NCBI GenBank assembly: GCA_020854815.1
Contig: JAHKLW010000035.1
Location: forward strand, 1 to 58,870
Reading direction: 5' to 3'
Length of the DNA: 58,870 nt
DNA from: Methanofastidiosum sp.
GTDB taxonomy: Archaea; Methanobacteriota_B; Thermococci; Methanofastidiosales; Methanofastidiosaceae
Shown here piece after piece: positions 25,409-34,413 of this stretch; positions within the stretch are counted from its first letter, which is position 1, and each line of letters starts with the position of its first letter. The notes under the pieces were generated by a model. It was not told the origin of the DNA, made no database searches, and saw nothing but the letters and a program-made list of their open reading frames with translations. Position numbers and translations under genes: made by a program.

Positions 25409-25891
25409 ATGTTGAACTTAGAGTCTTTAATATCAATTCTTGAAGCTTGTAAAAAAAATAATATAGCAGAGTTGGTAGTGAGAAAGGATTCCGTTGAGAT
25501 TAGAACTGTTGTTGCCGGTGGAAGTGCTGCTGTTCATGCTGCTCAGCCTCAAATTTCTATCCCTGCAATGACGTCTGCAGGAATAGTTGAAGAAACATCA
25601 GCACCTGAAGTAAAGGAAGCACCAAAGGCAGCTGCATCATCAAACATGATTGAATTAACTGCACCAACACCTGGAGTATCTTACGTATTTCCTGGAACTA
25701 CAATTGATAAGAAGCCACTTCCAAAGGAAGGGGACATAGTAGAAGCAGGTCAAGTCGTAGCACTTGTCGAAGCTATGAAGATGTTTAATGAAGTAACAGC
25801 ACCAAGAAAAGCAAGAATTGCAGAGATTAAGGTAACAAATGAAACTCTTGTCAAAGTTGGACAGGTACTAATGCTTCTCGAGCCTCTCTAA
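25409..25891 (+). CDS. Biotin carboxyl carrier protein of the malonate decarboxylase (MadF/AccB-like)
   Basis: 160 residues. Residues 1-35 form a small N-terminal domain as in AccB, followed by an Ala/Pro-rich linker and a C-terminal biotinyl domain. The biotin-accepting Lys is K124 in EAMKMFNEV. Biotin here would accept the carboxyl group released from malonyl-ACP. In the Malonomonas rubra system the same role belongs to MadF. It is the first gene of the operon, 29 bases before mdcA, and has the strongest ribosome site of the set. The presence of this gene separates the cluster from the biotin-free Klebsiella-type malonate decarboxylase. Confidence 0.88.
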   Translation: MLNLESLISILEACKKNNIAELVVRKDSVEIRTVVAGGSAAVHAAQPQISIPAMTSAGIVEETSAPEVKEAPKAAASSNMIELTAPTPGVSYVFPGTTIDKKPLPKEGDIVEAGQVVALVEAMKMFNEVTAPRKARIAEIKVTNETLVKVGQVLMLLEPL

Positions 25892-25920
25892 GCTGGGTAC
25901 TCCCTAATAAGGTGATACTT

Positions 25921-27666
25921 ATGGAAGATGTAAACTACCTAAGGGATATATTTCAAACACCCGGCAAAGTGTCAGGAATACCCCGTGACGATAGAATAGA
26001 GAGAGCAAAAAAAGGATGGGACAAAAAAGGAGAAGATACAGAAAAAAGGCTTGCAGAAGCAAAAAAATTTGTTAAATCAGGCACAAAAATTATTGACCCA
26101 GCCGATGCTGTAGCTCTTTTGGAAACTATCATTAAACCAGGAGACAGAGTTTCAATTGAAGGAGATAATCAGAAGCAGGCAAACTTTTTAGCAAAGGCTT
26201 TTGCAAAAGTAAGCCCTTCAAAAGTAAATAACATTCACATGGTGCAATCTGTTCTTGCTTTACCTGAACATTTAGATGTTTTTGAAAAAGGTATAGCCTC
26301 AAAAGTTGATTTTTGTTATTCAGGCCCTGTGGCAACAAGACTTGCAAACATGGTTATGAGTGGAAAGATAACAATCGGTGCAATTCACACATACATGGAA
26401 TTGTTCGCTAGAACTTACCTTGACCTCACACCAAAAGTATGTCTACTTGCTGCAAATGCGGCAGACAAAGAAGGAAATCTTTATACAGGATTTAACACAG
26501 AAGAAACTGCCTCAATAGTTGAAGCTACAAAATTTAGAAAAGGTATTGTTGTAGTACAAGTCAATGAAATTGTTAACAAAGTACCTCGTGTAGATATACC
26601 CGGCGGTTGGGTTGACTTTATTATACCCACTGAGGATCCATATTATATCGAGCCTCTCTTTACAAGAGATCCAAGATTAATTACAGAATCCCAGATATTC
26701 ATAGCTATGATGGCTTTAGTTGGTGTCTACGCTAAATATGAAGTTAAAACATTAAACCACGGTATAGGTTTTAACACCGCAGCAGTAGAACTTTTATTAC
26801 CAACATTTGGAGAAGAGATGGGATTAAAAGGAAAGATTTGTACACACTGGGCATTAAACCCACATCCAACAATGATACCTGCCATAGAATCAGGATGGGC
26901 TGAAACCTTCATGCCTTTCGGCAGTGAAGTTGGAATGGAAAAATATATTATGGCAAGACCTGATATATTCCCAATTGGTCCTGACGGAACAATGAGGTCA
27001 AACAGAGTAATGTCACAGGCAGCTGGTCACTATGCTGTCGATGCATTCTTTGGCTCAACTCTTCAAATTGACCAATTTGGTAACAGCGCCGCTGCAACAG
27101 CTGGAAGAATACCAGGTTTTGGTGGGGCTCCCAATATGGCATGCAATGCACCAGGAAGAAGACATCCATCAAAAGGTTGGCTCTTGGCTTCAAAAGAAGA
27201 CGGTATGAGAGAATCATTAATAGGGCCAATAAACAGAGGAAGAAAACTTGTAGTCCAAATGGTAGAAACATTTGGAGAAGGAATGGCTCCTGTATTCATC
27301 GAAAAATTAGACGCATTCAAGTTACAAGCCCAAGCTAAGTTTGAGATACCTCCTATAATGATTTACGGTGACGATATAACACACATAGTTACTGAAGAAG
27401 GAATTGCATACATTCACAAATGCAAATCATTAAAGGAAAGAATGGACGCAATAAAAGCAGTAGCAGGCTATACACCTCTAGGACTTGCAGCTGACGACGC
27501 TCAGACTAAAAAATTAAGAAAAGCCGGAGTTGTTGCACTTCCTGAAGATTTAGACCTATCATTTAATGATGCTAAAAGATCAAAACTTGCTGCAAAGAGC
27601 ATGAGTGAACTTGTAGAATGGTCTGGGGGTTTGTACGAACCACCAGTCAGATTTAGAAATTGGTAA
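25921..27666 (+). CDS. mdcA: Malonate decarboxylase alpha subunit (acetyl-ACP:malonate ACP transferase)
   Basis: 581 residues, near the ~550 usual for MdcA/MadA. It exchanges acetate for malonate on the carrier protein: acetyl-S-ACP + malonate gives malonyl-S-ACP + acetate. It belongs to the CoA-transferase superfamily. The segments [55 protein letters not shown] and [12 protein letters not shown] are of the MdcA type, not general CoA-transferases. ATG 25921 is preferred to GTG 25912 because GGTGAT lies just upstream. It sits between the biotin carrier and biotin carboxylase genes. Confidence 0.92.
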   Translation: MEDVNYLRDIFQTPGKVSGIPRDDRIERAKKGWDKKGEDTEKRLAEAKKFVKSGTKIIDPADAVALLETIIKPGDRVSIEGDNQKQANFLAKAFAKVSPSKVNNIHMVQSVLALPEHLDVFEKGIASKVDFCYSGPVATRLANMVMSGKITIGAIHTYMELFARTYLDLTPKVCLLAANAADKEGNLYTGFNTEETASIVEATKFRKGIVVVQVNEIVNKVPRVDIPGGWVDFIIPTEDPYYIEPLFTRDPRLITESQIFIAMMALVGVYAKYEVKTLNHGIGFNTAAVELLLPTFGEEMGLKGKICTHWALNPHPTMIPAIESGWAETFMPFGSEVGMEKYIMARPDIFPIGPDGTMRSNRVMSQAAGHYAVDAFFGSTLQIDQFGNSAAATAGRIPGFGGAPNMACNAPGRRHPSKGWLLASKEDGMRESLIGPINRGRKLVVQMVETFGEGMAPVFIEKLDAFKLQAQAKFEIPPIMIYGDDITHIVTEEGIAYIHKCKSLKERMDAIKAVAGYTPLGLAADDAQTKKLRKAGVVALPEDLDLSFNDAKRSKLAAKSMSELVEWSGGLYEPPVRFRNW

Positions 27667-27677
27667 GGAGGATTAAT

Positions 27678-29039
27678 ATGTTTAAAAAAGTTCTTGTTGC
27701 AAATAGAGGAGAAATTGCTGTAAGAATAATCAGGGCATGTAAGGAAATGGGAATAAAAACAGTCGCTGTTTACTCTGACGCTGATGAAGATGCACTTCAT
27801 GTTACACTCGCTGATGAAGCGGTTAATATTGGACCTGCTCCATCAATTAAGAGTTATTTGAACATGATGAATATTATTAACGCCGCAATTGTAACGGGCG
27901 CAGAAGGTATTCACCCAGGTTATGGATTTCTTGCAGAAAACTCTAGATTTTCTAAGCTTTGTAAAGCCAATGGAATCAAATTCATAGGTCCCAGTGCAGA
28001 ATCAATTGACGCAATGGGAGACAAAGCAACAGCTAAAGATACCATGAAGAAAGGCGGTGTTCCAGTAACACCCGGGTCTGATGGAATTATAAAAACAATC
28101 GAGGAAGCCGATAAACTCGTAAAGAAGATCGGGATTCCTGTAATCTGCAAAGCCTCAGCGGGCGGCGGCGGAAAAGGTATGAGACTTGTCAAGTCAGAAA
28201 AAGAGCTAGAATCAGCTTTGAGATCTTGTCAAGCCGAAGCACAAGCAGCCTTTGGAAACCCAGATGTATATATAGAAAAATACATAGAACAGCCAAGACA
28301 TGTTGAAATTCAGATTATTGCCGACCAGCATGGAAACGCAATATATCTTGGAGAAAGGGACTGCTCTATCCAGAGAAGACACCAGAAACTTGTCGAAGAA
28401 GGACCTTCACCTGCAGTATCTCCTGAGATCAGAAAGAAAATGGGAGAAGCTGCGGTAAAGGCAGCCATTGCTGCAAATTATGAGGGTGCCGGAACAGTAG
28501 AATTTTTGTTCAACGACAAAGAAAACGATTTCTACTTTATGGAGATGAACACAAGGGTCCAAGTAGAACACTGTGTAACTGAAATGATTTCAAATATAGA
28601 CATAGTAAAGACCGGTATAAGAGTTGCAGCTGGAGAAAAATTACCATATGCCCAAAAAGATGTTGAACTTAGAGGTCATGCAATTGAATGCAGAATCAAT
28701 GCAGAAGATCCAAATACATTCGTTCCATCACCTGGAGAGATTTCGAAACTCATATTGCCAGGAGGGCCTTTTGTTAGAGTAGACACAGCATGTTACCAAG
28801 GATACCATATTCCGCCATTTTATGACTCCCTTATAGCAAAATTGATTGTATGGGGAGAGGACAGAAACGAGGCAATTGACAGAATGTACAGAGCACTTGA
28901 TGAATTTATTGTAGAAGGAATTAACACTACAATTCCATTCCACAAAAAAGTCATGAAAAATCAGATATTTAGGGGAGGAGTTTTCCACACAGACTTCATT
29001 GAAAAACACATGGACAAATCAAAAAATGGAGGGGAATAA
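27678..29039 (+). CDS. accC: Biotin carboxylase (AccC/PycA-type)
   Basis: 453 residues, normal for AccC. It joins bicarbonate to biotin using ATP. The ATP-grasp motifs are complete: [16 protein letters not shown] at the start, the Gly-rich loop [23 protein letters not shown] with the catalytic Glu/Arg, and the ECRINAED segment. ATG 27678 with AAGGAGGAT upstream is chosen over GTG-type starts further upstream. No malonate decarboxylase described in bacteria needs this subunit, so it either makes carboxybiotin for the reverse reaction, recovers ATP from it, or serves the carboxyltransferase at 42214. Its stop is directly adjacent to the ACP start. Confidence 0.93.
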   Translation: MFKKVLVANRGEIAVRIIRACKEMGIKTVAVYSDADEDALHVTLADEAVNIGPAPSIKSYLNMMNIINAAIVTGAEGIHPGYGFLAENSRFSKLCKANGIKFIGPSAESIDAMGDKATAKDTMKKGGVPVTPGSDGIIKTIEEADKLVKKIGIPVICKASAGGGGKGMRLVKSEKELESALRSCQAEAQAAFGNPDVYIEKYIEQPRHVEIQIIADQHGNAIYLGERDCSIQRRHQKLVEEGPSPAVSPEIRKKMGEAAVKAAIAANYEGAGTVEFLFNDKENDFYFMEMNTRVQVEHCVTEMISNIDIVKTGIRVAAGEKLPYAQKDVELRGHAIECRINAEDPNTFVPSPGEISKLILPGGPFVRVDTACYQGYHIPPFYDSLIAKLIVWGEDRNEAIDRMYRALDEFIVEGINTTIPFHKKVMKNQIFRGGVFHTDFIEKHMDKSKNGGE

Positions 29040-29363
29040 ATGGCATTAACTGAATTGAACTATGAATTTAAGCCTGAAACTCCTAAAACAATAAAGGACG
29101 AATGGTCACACATTGGTGTTGTTTCCAGTGGGGATCTTGAAGTCTTAATTGAGAAGGAAAATGCCCTAAAAGGAAAAATTAAAATCCATATTTTAACAAC
29201 AGTCGTTGGATTCGATGACGTCTGGATGACAGTCGTTAAGAAATTCGTCGATAAAACGGGACTCTCAGGGGTCAAAGTTAGCATAAATGACAACGCAGCC
29301 ACCCCCGCAGTAGTTATCAGAAGACTTCAGCAGGCAGTAGACAATGGAGGAGGTCTCCAATAA
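29040..29363 (+). CDS. mdcC: Malonate decarboxylase acyl carrier protein (delta)
   Basis: 107 residues, the size of MdcC/MadE. This carrier is unrelated to fatty-acid ACP and holds a 2'-(5''-phosphoribosyl)-3'-dephospho-CoA group. The attachment Ser is S30 in VVSSGDLEVL, matching the SGDLEVL signature of the family. The C-terminal part (VSINDNAATPAVVIRRLQQA) is also typical. ATG 29040 is the base after the accC stop. Genes for the two enzymes that make and attach its prosthetic group lie downstream (32381, 33025). Confidence 0.92.
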   Translation: MALTELNYEFKPETPKTIKDEWSHIGVVSSGDLEVLIEKENALKGKIKIHILTTVVGFDDVWMTVVKKFVDKTGLSGVKVSINDNAATPAVVIRRLQQAVDNGGGLQ

Positions 29364-29372
29364 GGTGATTTT

Positions 29373-30338
29373 ATGAAAATAAATTGGGAAGATCTTCAAG
29401 GTAAGAGCTTTTACCAGGCAACTGCTAGGGAAAGAGCTTACGGAATGGTAGATAAAGACACATTCAAAGAATTTCTAGGTCCAAGAGACAAAATGACAAG
29501 TCCACACTTATTGATTCTTGGAGAGGCAGTAGAATTTGACGATGGAATTACTGTAGGTGTTGGTAAGATAAAGAAACACCCAGTATTCGTAATATCTCAG
29601 GAAGGAAAGTTTGTAGGTGGGGCGCTTGGTGAAGTCAATGGAGCTAAGATGGCCTACACACTGAAACTAGCCCTTAAAACTTATGAAAAGATGAAAGAGA
29701 AATACGGTACAGTTCCTGACGACAGAAAACCACTATGTATAGTCTCTTTTGATTCTGGTGGAGTCAGACTTCACGAGGCAAATGCTGGACTGCTAATGCA
29801 TTCTGAATCAATGGAAACTATTTGGGAGCTCCAAAATAAGGTCCCGTACATTGCAATTACAGGCAGTACAATAGGCGCATACGGCGCACAGGGATTTGTT
29901 TGTTTAAGTGCAGATGTTGTCATTGCTAACGACTTTGGAAGGATAGGACTTACTGGCCCTGAAGTTATACAGCAGGAAGTAGGCAAAGATGAATTTGACG
30001 CATCTGATAGAGCCCTTATATGGAGGACAATGGGTGCAAGGTCAAAATACATCCTAGGAGACGTTGACTACTTAATAAAGGATACAATTGGTACATTTAG
30101 GGACACAATTGCTAATATCGCCGATGAACCTATGAGCAAAATTTCAAAGACAAGAAAAGTTGGTTCGCCACAACTTGTTGAAGAAAATCTTGAGGTAGTA
30201 AAACTTGCCGCTGAAAAGAATATAACTGATTCAAAGGACCTCTGGGAAATTTATGGAAATGAAAACGTTGACCAGATACCAGAGATGCCACAGGAAAAGT
30301 TTCTTTCAGTTGTAAAAAGAAGGCCAAGGAGGATTTAA
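29373..30338 (+). CDS. mdcD: Malonate decarboxylase carboxyltransferase beta subunit (MdcD/MadC)
   Basis: 321 residues with a crotonase-like carboxyltransferase fold. Together with the gamma subunit it removes the carboxyl group from malonyl-S-ACP, transferring it to biotin in MadC/MadD systems. The oxyanion-hole region FDSGGVRLHEANAGL and the TGSTIGAYGAQGFVCLSAD stretch match MdcD, as does RIGLTGPEVIQQEVG. A GGTGAT ribosome site precedes ATG 29373. The stop directly adjoins the mdcE start, so the subunits are made in step. Confidence 0.9.
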   Translation: MKINWEDLQGKSFYQATARERAYGMVDKDTFKEFLGPRDKMTSPHLLILGEAVEFDDGITVGVGKIKKHPVFVISQEGKFVGGALGEVNGAKMAYTLKLALKTYEKMKEKYGTVPDDRKPLCIVSFDSGGVRLHEANAGLLMHSESMETIWELQNKVPYIAITGSTIGAYGAQGFVCLSADVVIANDFGRIGLTGPEVIQQEVGKDEFDASDRALIWRTMGARSKYILGDVDYLIKDTIGTFRDTIANIADEPMSKISKTRKVGSPQLVEENLEVVKLAAEKNITDSKDLWEIYGNENVDQIPEMPQEKFLSVVKRRPRRI

Positions 30339-31214
30339 ATGGTAACAACACTAATCGGAAAGACAGAAGAAGCCATCCAGATGATATTTGACAAAGACAC
30401 CTTCCAGGAGAATGTTATTGGAACTACTCATCTTGATTCCGCGCTTGCACCTCCAGTTATGGTAGGCCAGGCAATGCTTGATGGAGAAATATGTACAGTA
30501 CTTGCCAATAACTCAAGGAGGCCAAATCCAAGATTTAGAGTTGTTTACAGCGGAATCTTGGGAATGGAAGAAGCCTACAAGTTCTCTCAAGCAATGTACG
30601 CTACAATTGACGCTGACAAAGACAGACCAAAAGACAAGAAGAGACCAATTATCTTACTAATCGATACACCAGGAAACAGCCCAGGAAAGATCGAGGAAAT
30701 AGTTGGAATGACTAAAGGTACTGCATCATACCAGTTCGCAATTGAAGATGCAAGATTGGCAGGGCATCCTGTAATTGGAATGATTATAGGAAGAGCTGTA
30801 AGTGGTGGATTCTTATGCCACGGACTTCTTTCAGACAGAATTCTTGCACTTCCAAAAGAATATGGAACAATTGTTCACGTCATGCCTACAACAAGTATAG
30901 CAGTTATTACAAAGATACCTCTAGAGAGACTAAACGAGCTTGTCAAGACAAATCCAGTATTTGCTTCAGGAGCCGAATTTTTCTATGACCTTGGTGGAAT
31001 AGACGATATGGTAAAGAAGCCTGAAGATATGAGATCATCGATCATAAAGACAGTAAAGGAAGTAAGAGAACTTAGAAAGCAAGGTAAGGAAGATCAACTT
31101 GGAATTTGGCACAGAGGCGAAGTTGGCGCAGAACGAGGTGGCAGAAAGAAGAGAATGGAAGCCATCAAAAAGATGCAAGAAGAATACGAAAAACTACTAC
31201 CTGAACTTTTATAA
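30339..31214 (+). CDS. mdcE: Malonate decarboxylase carboxyltransferase gamma subunit (MdcE/MadD)
   Basis: 291 residues. The second half of the carboxyltransferase. The IDTPGNSPGKIEE segment, the IIGRAVSGGFLCHGL oxyanion-hole loop and VHVMPTTSIAVITKIPLERL are those of MdcE. AccA-type carboxyltransferase alpha subunits have a similar fold but a different N terminus and would not be paired with MdcA/MdcC. It follows mdcD without a gap. A T-rich stretch after the stop (31215-31245) separates it from the ligase gene. Confidence 0.9.
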   Translation: MVTTLIGKTEEAIQMIFDKDTFQENVIGTTHLDSALAPPVMVGQAMLDGEICTVLANNSRRPNPRFRVVYSGILGMEEAYKFSQAMYATIDADKDRPKDKKRPIILLIDTPGNSPGKIEEIVGMTKGTASYQFAIEDARLAGHPVIGMIIGRAVSGGFLCHGLLSDRILALPKEYGTIVHVMPTTSIAVITKIPLERLNELVKTNPVFASGAEFFYDLGGIDDMVKKPEDMRSSIIKTVKEVRELRKQGKEDQLGIWHRGEVGAERGGRKKRMEAIKKMQEEYEKLLPELL

Positions 31215-31245
31215 TATTTCCTTTATTTTAATTTTTTTATTTGAG
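31215..31245 (+). terminator. T-rich stretch inside the malonate operon
   Basis: TATTTCCTTTATTTTAATTTTTTTATTTG between mdcE and the ligase gene. Archaeal RNA polymerase can pause or stop at such T-runs, so it may lower expression of the accessory genes (ligase, mdcG, mdcB) relative to the catalytic subunits. No promoter for the downstream gene is obvious. Confidence 0.35.
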
Positions 31246-31253
31246 GAATAAAA

Positions 31254-32372
31254 ATGGAAAAAAAATCAAATCCCTATTTTGAAGATTTAAGAGAGAGTGT
31301 TGGAACTTTTTCTACCGTTCCATCTTTCAAAGAAATGAAAAGAAGAACACTCGCCGACAAGGGAATAAACGGCCCGACTGCAGCACATGTTATAGAAGAG
31401 ATACACACACCATTAAATTATGCGTATGTCACTTTCACAACAGGCACAACTGCATGGCAAAACCTTGTTGGGATAACACCTAATGAAAAAGAATATAGAA
31501 AAAATGTAGGTAAAAATGCATTGAAAATGGCTGGAGCCAAAGAAGGTCAAAAAGCCATGTTCTGTTATCCTCCACTATTAAACGCAATAACAAGAAATGC
31601 CTTGGAAGAGATGGGCTTATCTTGGACATTTCTCACAAAATCTTCTAGAGATTCTTTTCTAATGGATTTATATTACAAGGAACCAAACATAATATTTGGT
31701 GAATCAGCATTCCTTAAGGCTTCATTACAAGATGCCAAAAAATTGAATGTCGCAGAAGACCTGCCAAAAGTCGATATAGTAAACTGCATAGGCACTCCCT
31801 TGGATTTAGAGGCTGTTGATATAATACATGACATTCTAGGGGCCAGGGTCAACGACATATATGGCACTCAGGAATTCGGCTGGATAGCAATGAATGGCAA
31901 TCCTGTAAGGGAAGACATTGAATTCGCGAGGTCAGATGTTGGGCATGATTTCAAAGAAGCTGTCGTAGGCGGCCTTCCAACAGGAGATAGTTTTCCCATA
32001 GTTGAATCAGGGCATGCGCTTGACAAGAATGGTAAAATAATTACGTATATGAGGGCAAGAACTCAACCTGATTATGAAATTTATGTCAGAGAAACAACAT
32101 TAAACGCGAAACAAACAATTGAAAGGGCATGCAGAAGTATTTTGAGAATTAAGTCCAAGGTAGCTAAGGTCCCTGATGACGTTGTACTAAACTCTGATAG
32201 AACAGTCCTAGAACTTAAACCTTCGATAATTCCAAAAGGTTACGAGGAGGATAATGAGCATATTCTAATAGAAGGGCCTATTAAGACAAAGATGTTTGAT
32301 CTACTTGTTCAAGCACAACTTGACTATCAAACTTTAAGCGTCAAGGATCCATGCTGGGTCAAGGATAGGTAA
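31254..32372 (+). CDS. LuxE/PaaK-like acyl-protein ligase, probable acetate:ACP ligase
   Basis: 372 residues of the adenylate-forming PaaK/LuxE type. The ATP loop reads FTTGTTAWQNL (family form TSGTTG), the second signature DIYGTQEFGW matches the YG(S/T)TE motif, and the end has the expected small C-terminal domain. LuxE-type enzymes activate a carboxylic acid with ATP and pass it to a protein. In the Malonomonas cluster the corresponding step, loading acetate onto the free carrier protein, is done by MadH. The same job is inferred here from its place between mdcE and mdcG. It could instead make a CoA ester. A GAGGAAT ribosome site precedes ATG 31254. Confidence 0.7.
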   Translation: MEKKSNPYFEDLRESVGTFSTVPSFKEMKRRTLADKGINGPTAAHVIEEIHTPLNYAYVTFTTGTTAWQNLVGITPNEKEYRKNVGKNALKMAGAKEGQKAMFCYPPLLNAITRNALEEMGLSWTFLTKSSRDSFLMDLYYKEPNIIFGESAFLKASLQDAKKLNVAEDLPKVDIVNCIGTPLDLEAVDIIHDILGARVNDIYGTQEFGWIAMNGNPVREDIEFARSDVGHDFKEAVVGGLPTGDSFPIVESGHALDKNGKIITYMRARTQPDYEIYVRETTLNAKQTIERACRSILRIKSKVAKVPDDVVLNSDRTVLELKPSIIPKGYEEDNEHILIEGPIKTKMFDLLVQAQLDYQTLSVKDPCWVKDR

Positions 32373-32380
32373 AAGAAAGC

Positions 32381-33028
32381 ATGATTTTTCAGAGACATGA
32401 CTTAGTGTTTTCTGATTGGAAACACATAGATATATCACCGATAAAGAACGAAGATTTTAGAAATCTTATAGTCCAGAATATTCTGCCGGGAATAGTAAGA
32501 CGGGAAGAAATCGATGTGGTAAAAGGAGCTAACTATTACTCGGAAAATGAAAAAGTCTTTATAGGCTTTGTTCATCCTTACACAGAAAATGGAAGAAGGC
32601 TTAGATTTGGAACTTTTGTTCCCGGCGATAGAATCACTAAACTGATAACACCTTATGAAGTTTCAAATTTTTCATTTAAATCTAGAACGCCTGCATTGTC
32701 AGCATTATCCCAAATAATAGCTCAATTTAAGGTTGGTGTATGGGGCTCAACTGCACTTGAAATCATCACAGGATTAACTTACACCCACGATATGTCAGAT
32801 TTGGATATTATAGTAAAGAACTATACCTCCGAAGAGCTTATTAATCTCTTATCTTTCTGTAATGAGCTAGAGTCTAGCATGGGGATAAAGATTGATATTG
32901 AAATCAATCTTAAGTCAGGTTATGGCATAAACCTTAAAGAATATGCTTCTGAAAGTGAGGCATTGCTTGGTAAAGGATTAAGAGATGTTGTATTGATAGA
33001 AAGAAAGAGCATTGAGGCGTATCTATGA
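32381..33028 (+). CDS. mdcG: Phosphoribosyl-dephospho-CoA transferase (holo-ACP synthase) MdcG
   Basis: 215 residues. It attaches the 2'-(5''-triphosphoribosyl)-3'-dephospho-CoA group to the carrier Ser of MdcC. The nucleotidyltransferase motif is visible as VWGSTALEIITG followed by MSDLDIIVK, giving the GS and DxD metal ligands. The N-terminal segment (RHDLVFSD, IVRREEI) is also typical of MdcG. It is 8 bases after the ligase stop and overlaps the mdcB start by four bases (ATGA). Confidence 0.88.
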   Translation: MIFQRHDLVFSDWKHIDISPIKNEDFRNLIVQNILPGIVRREEIDVVKGANYYSENEKVFIGFVHPYTENGRRLRFGTFVPGDRITKLITPYEVSNFSFKSRTPALSALSQIIAQFKVGVWGSTALEIITGLTYTHDMSDLDIIVKNYTSEELINLLSFCNELESSMGIKIDIEINLKSGYGINLKEYASESEALLGKGLRDVVLIERKSIEAYL

Positions 33029-33876
33029 AAAAAGTAGACATAATGGGGGAACTTGCAACTAGAAGTATTCTTTTAGAAGTATCAACTCACCCCAAACCGG
33101 GTCTTGTAACACCATTTTCAGCAGGAGCCCACAGAGATATGGATTTCACGCTTTTCTTGAAAAGCACAGCAGTTTTAAGTCAAGGGTTTAAAGAGGTGTC
33201 CCACTTCGGTTATAACTATAAAGGCGACCTTAAAAAAATGTTGCCTCCTTTAAGAAAACTTGGATTAGATGTTGAGCAGAGAATGTTTGAAGTAACTAAC
33301 GGAGTCAACACACAAAAAGGCCTCATTTTTCTTTTTTATCTTATACTTGGCGCATCAGGCTATTTATTGAACAAAAGAAGATTATCGCCAAAAAATATTT
33401 CCTCCTCAGTTTCAAAGATAACTGCAGGTATAACTGAAAATGAGCTTGGATCTATTAAAAAAGCGAAAAAATCTCTTTCAAAAGGAGAAAATACATTTGT
33501 TAAATACGGCATAACTGGGATTAGAGGGGAAGTGGAAAAAGGACTCCCCACTGTGATGGAACTTGGATTACCGGAATTTAAAAAAGCATATGAAAAAACT
33601 CAAGATCTAAATAAGTCTTCACTTCACGCACTTATTGCTATAATGTCAAGGGCCGAAGACACTAATATTATTTCAAGAAACGGCATTGACGCTTACTACG
33701 ATGTCCAAAAAAAAGCCGATGAAATAATCAAAGCCGGCGGAGTTTTAACGACAACGGGGATGTCAAAGATATTAGATATTGAAATGGATTTTCTTAAAAG
33801 AAACATTAGCCCAGGAGGCGCAGCAGACCTTTTGAGTGCAACATTATTCTTTTATTTTCTTGATAGGGAGGTGTGA
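33025..33876 (+). CDS. mdcB: Triphosphoribosyl-dephospho-CoA synthase (MdcB/CitG family)
   Basis: 283 residues. It condenses ATP with dephospho-CoA to make the prosthetic-group precursor for MdcC. The family signatures HPKPGLVTPFSAGAHRDMD and TNGVNTQKGLIF are intact, as are the closing SPGGAADLLSATLF residues. CitG makes the same compound for citrate lyase, but no citrate lyase gene is present, and the adjacent mdcG and mdcC decide the role. Start overlaps mdcG by ATGA. Its substrate dephospho-CoA is also the substrate of the GTP-dependent kinase at 55102. Confidence 0.9.
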   Translation: MKKVDIMGELATRSILLEVSTHPKPGLVTPFSAGAHRDMDFTLFLKSTAVLSQGFKEVSHFGYNYKGDLKKMLPPLRKLGLDVEQRMFEVTNGVNTQKGLIFLFYLILGASGYLLNKRRLSPKNISSSVSKITAGITENELGSIKKAKKSLSKGENTFVKYGITGIRGEVEKGLPTVMELGLPEFKKAYEKTQDLNKSSLHALIAIMSRAEDTNIISRNGIDAYYDVQKKADEIIKAGGVLTTTGMSKILDIEMDFLKRNISPGGAADLLSATLFFYFLDREV

Positions 33877-33884
33877 GGGATTTG

Positions 33885-34004
33885 ATGGAATTAACACCTA
33901 TTCAGACCTTTATTATTGCACTTTTATTCAGAATATCTATTCCAATATTATTATTTGTTGCAGTACTCTACTTTTATAAAAAGAAGGCTAAAAAGCAGAA
34001 ATAA
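33885..34004 (+). CDS. 39-residue single-pass membrane peptide at the end of the malonate operon
   Basis: A short ORF: MELTPIQTFI, then a hydrophobic helix (IALLFRISIPILLFVAVLYF) and a basic tail KKKAKKQK. It follows mdcB by 8 bases with GGGAGG nearby, so it is almost certainly translated with the operon. The size and plan (one helix, basic end inside) resemble the small anchoring subunits (OadG-like) of sodium-pump decarboxylases, but no clear motif proves it. It could tether the soluble malonate enzyme to the membrane pump. The gene is below the length limits of most gene finders. Confidence 0.6.
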   Translation: MELTPIQTFIIALLFRISIPILLFVAVLYFYKKKAKKQK

Positions 34005-34005
34005 T

Positions 34006-34314
34006 TTATTCCCAAAACTCTTCAATTATAAGGGAAGCCAGAAAACATAGCCCTGAATTCTTCATGCCCCAATATTTTTCTATCTGTGGCCTTGCAACGT
34101 CCAAGAGTTTTTTCAATTTTTCATTTATCAATCCATACTCGTTACTTGTAAGTTGCACAGTGCATATACGTTTTCCCAGAAATTCCATAATTTTTCCTTT
34201 TTCTATTTGGTCTTCTACCTCCTCAATAGAAATCTGGTATTCTGATGAATCTATAGCACATATAATCTCAAAAAGCAGGTTCTTAATTGCGTCACGCGGT
34301 ATAGTATTGGCCAT
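34006..34314 (-). CDS. Hypothetical helical protein
   Basis: 102 residues if begun at ATG 34314 (MANTIPRDAIKNLLFEI). A longer frame to 34374 exists, but a TATA-like TTATAATAAT at about 34380-34392 on the minus strand would put its ATG upstream of the transcription start, so the shorter form is preferred. It is mainly helical and acidic with three cysteines and no metal pair. Its stop is one base from the end of the membrane peptide gene on the other strand. I do not recognise it. Confidence 0.5.
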   Translation of the reverse strand: MANTIPRDAIKNLLFEIICAIDSSEYQISIEEVEDQIEKGKIMEFLGKRICTVQLTSNEYGLINEKLKKLLDVARPQIEKYWGMKNSGLCFLASLIIEEFWE

Positions 34315-34413
34315 ACTAGTCAAAATAAATAAAAGAAAATAGTTTATTAAGTTTATGTCTTTTGCTAGAGTCATTATGGATATTATTATAAATCCTGAAA
34401 AGTATAATTAATC

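Noticed and set aside
27063-27338. Frames overlapping mdcA on both strands
   Set aside because: Shadow frames without start signals inside a well-supported gene.
29373-31214. Reading mdcD/mdcE as acetyl-CoA carboxylase carboxyltransferase
   Set aside because: MdcA, the MdcC-type carrier, MdcG and MdcB in the same operon identify a malonate decarboxylase; the motifs also fit MdcD/MdcE better.
33025-33876. CitG for citrate lyase
   Set aside because: No citrate lyase alpha, beta or gamma gene is present, while the malonate carrier and MdcG are adjacent.
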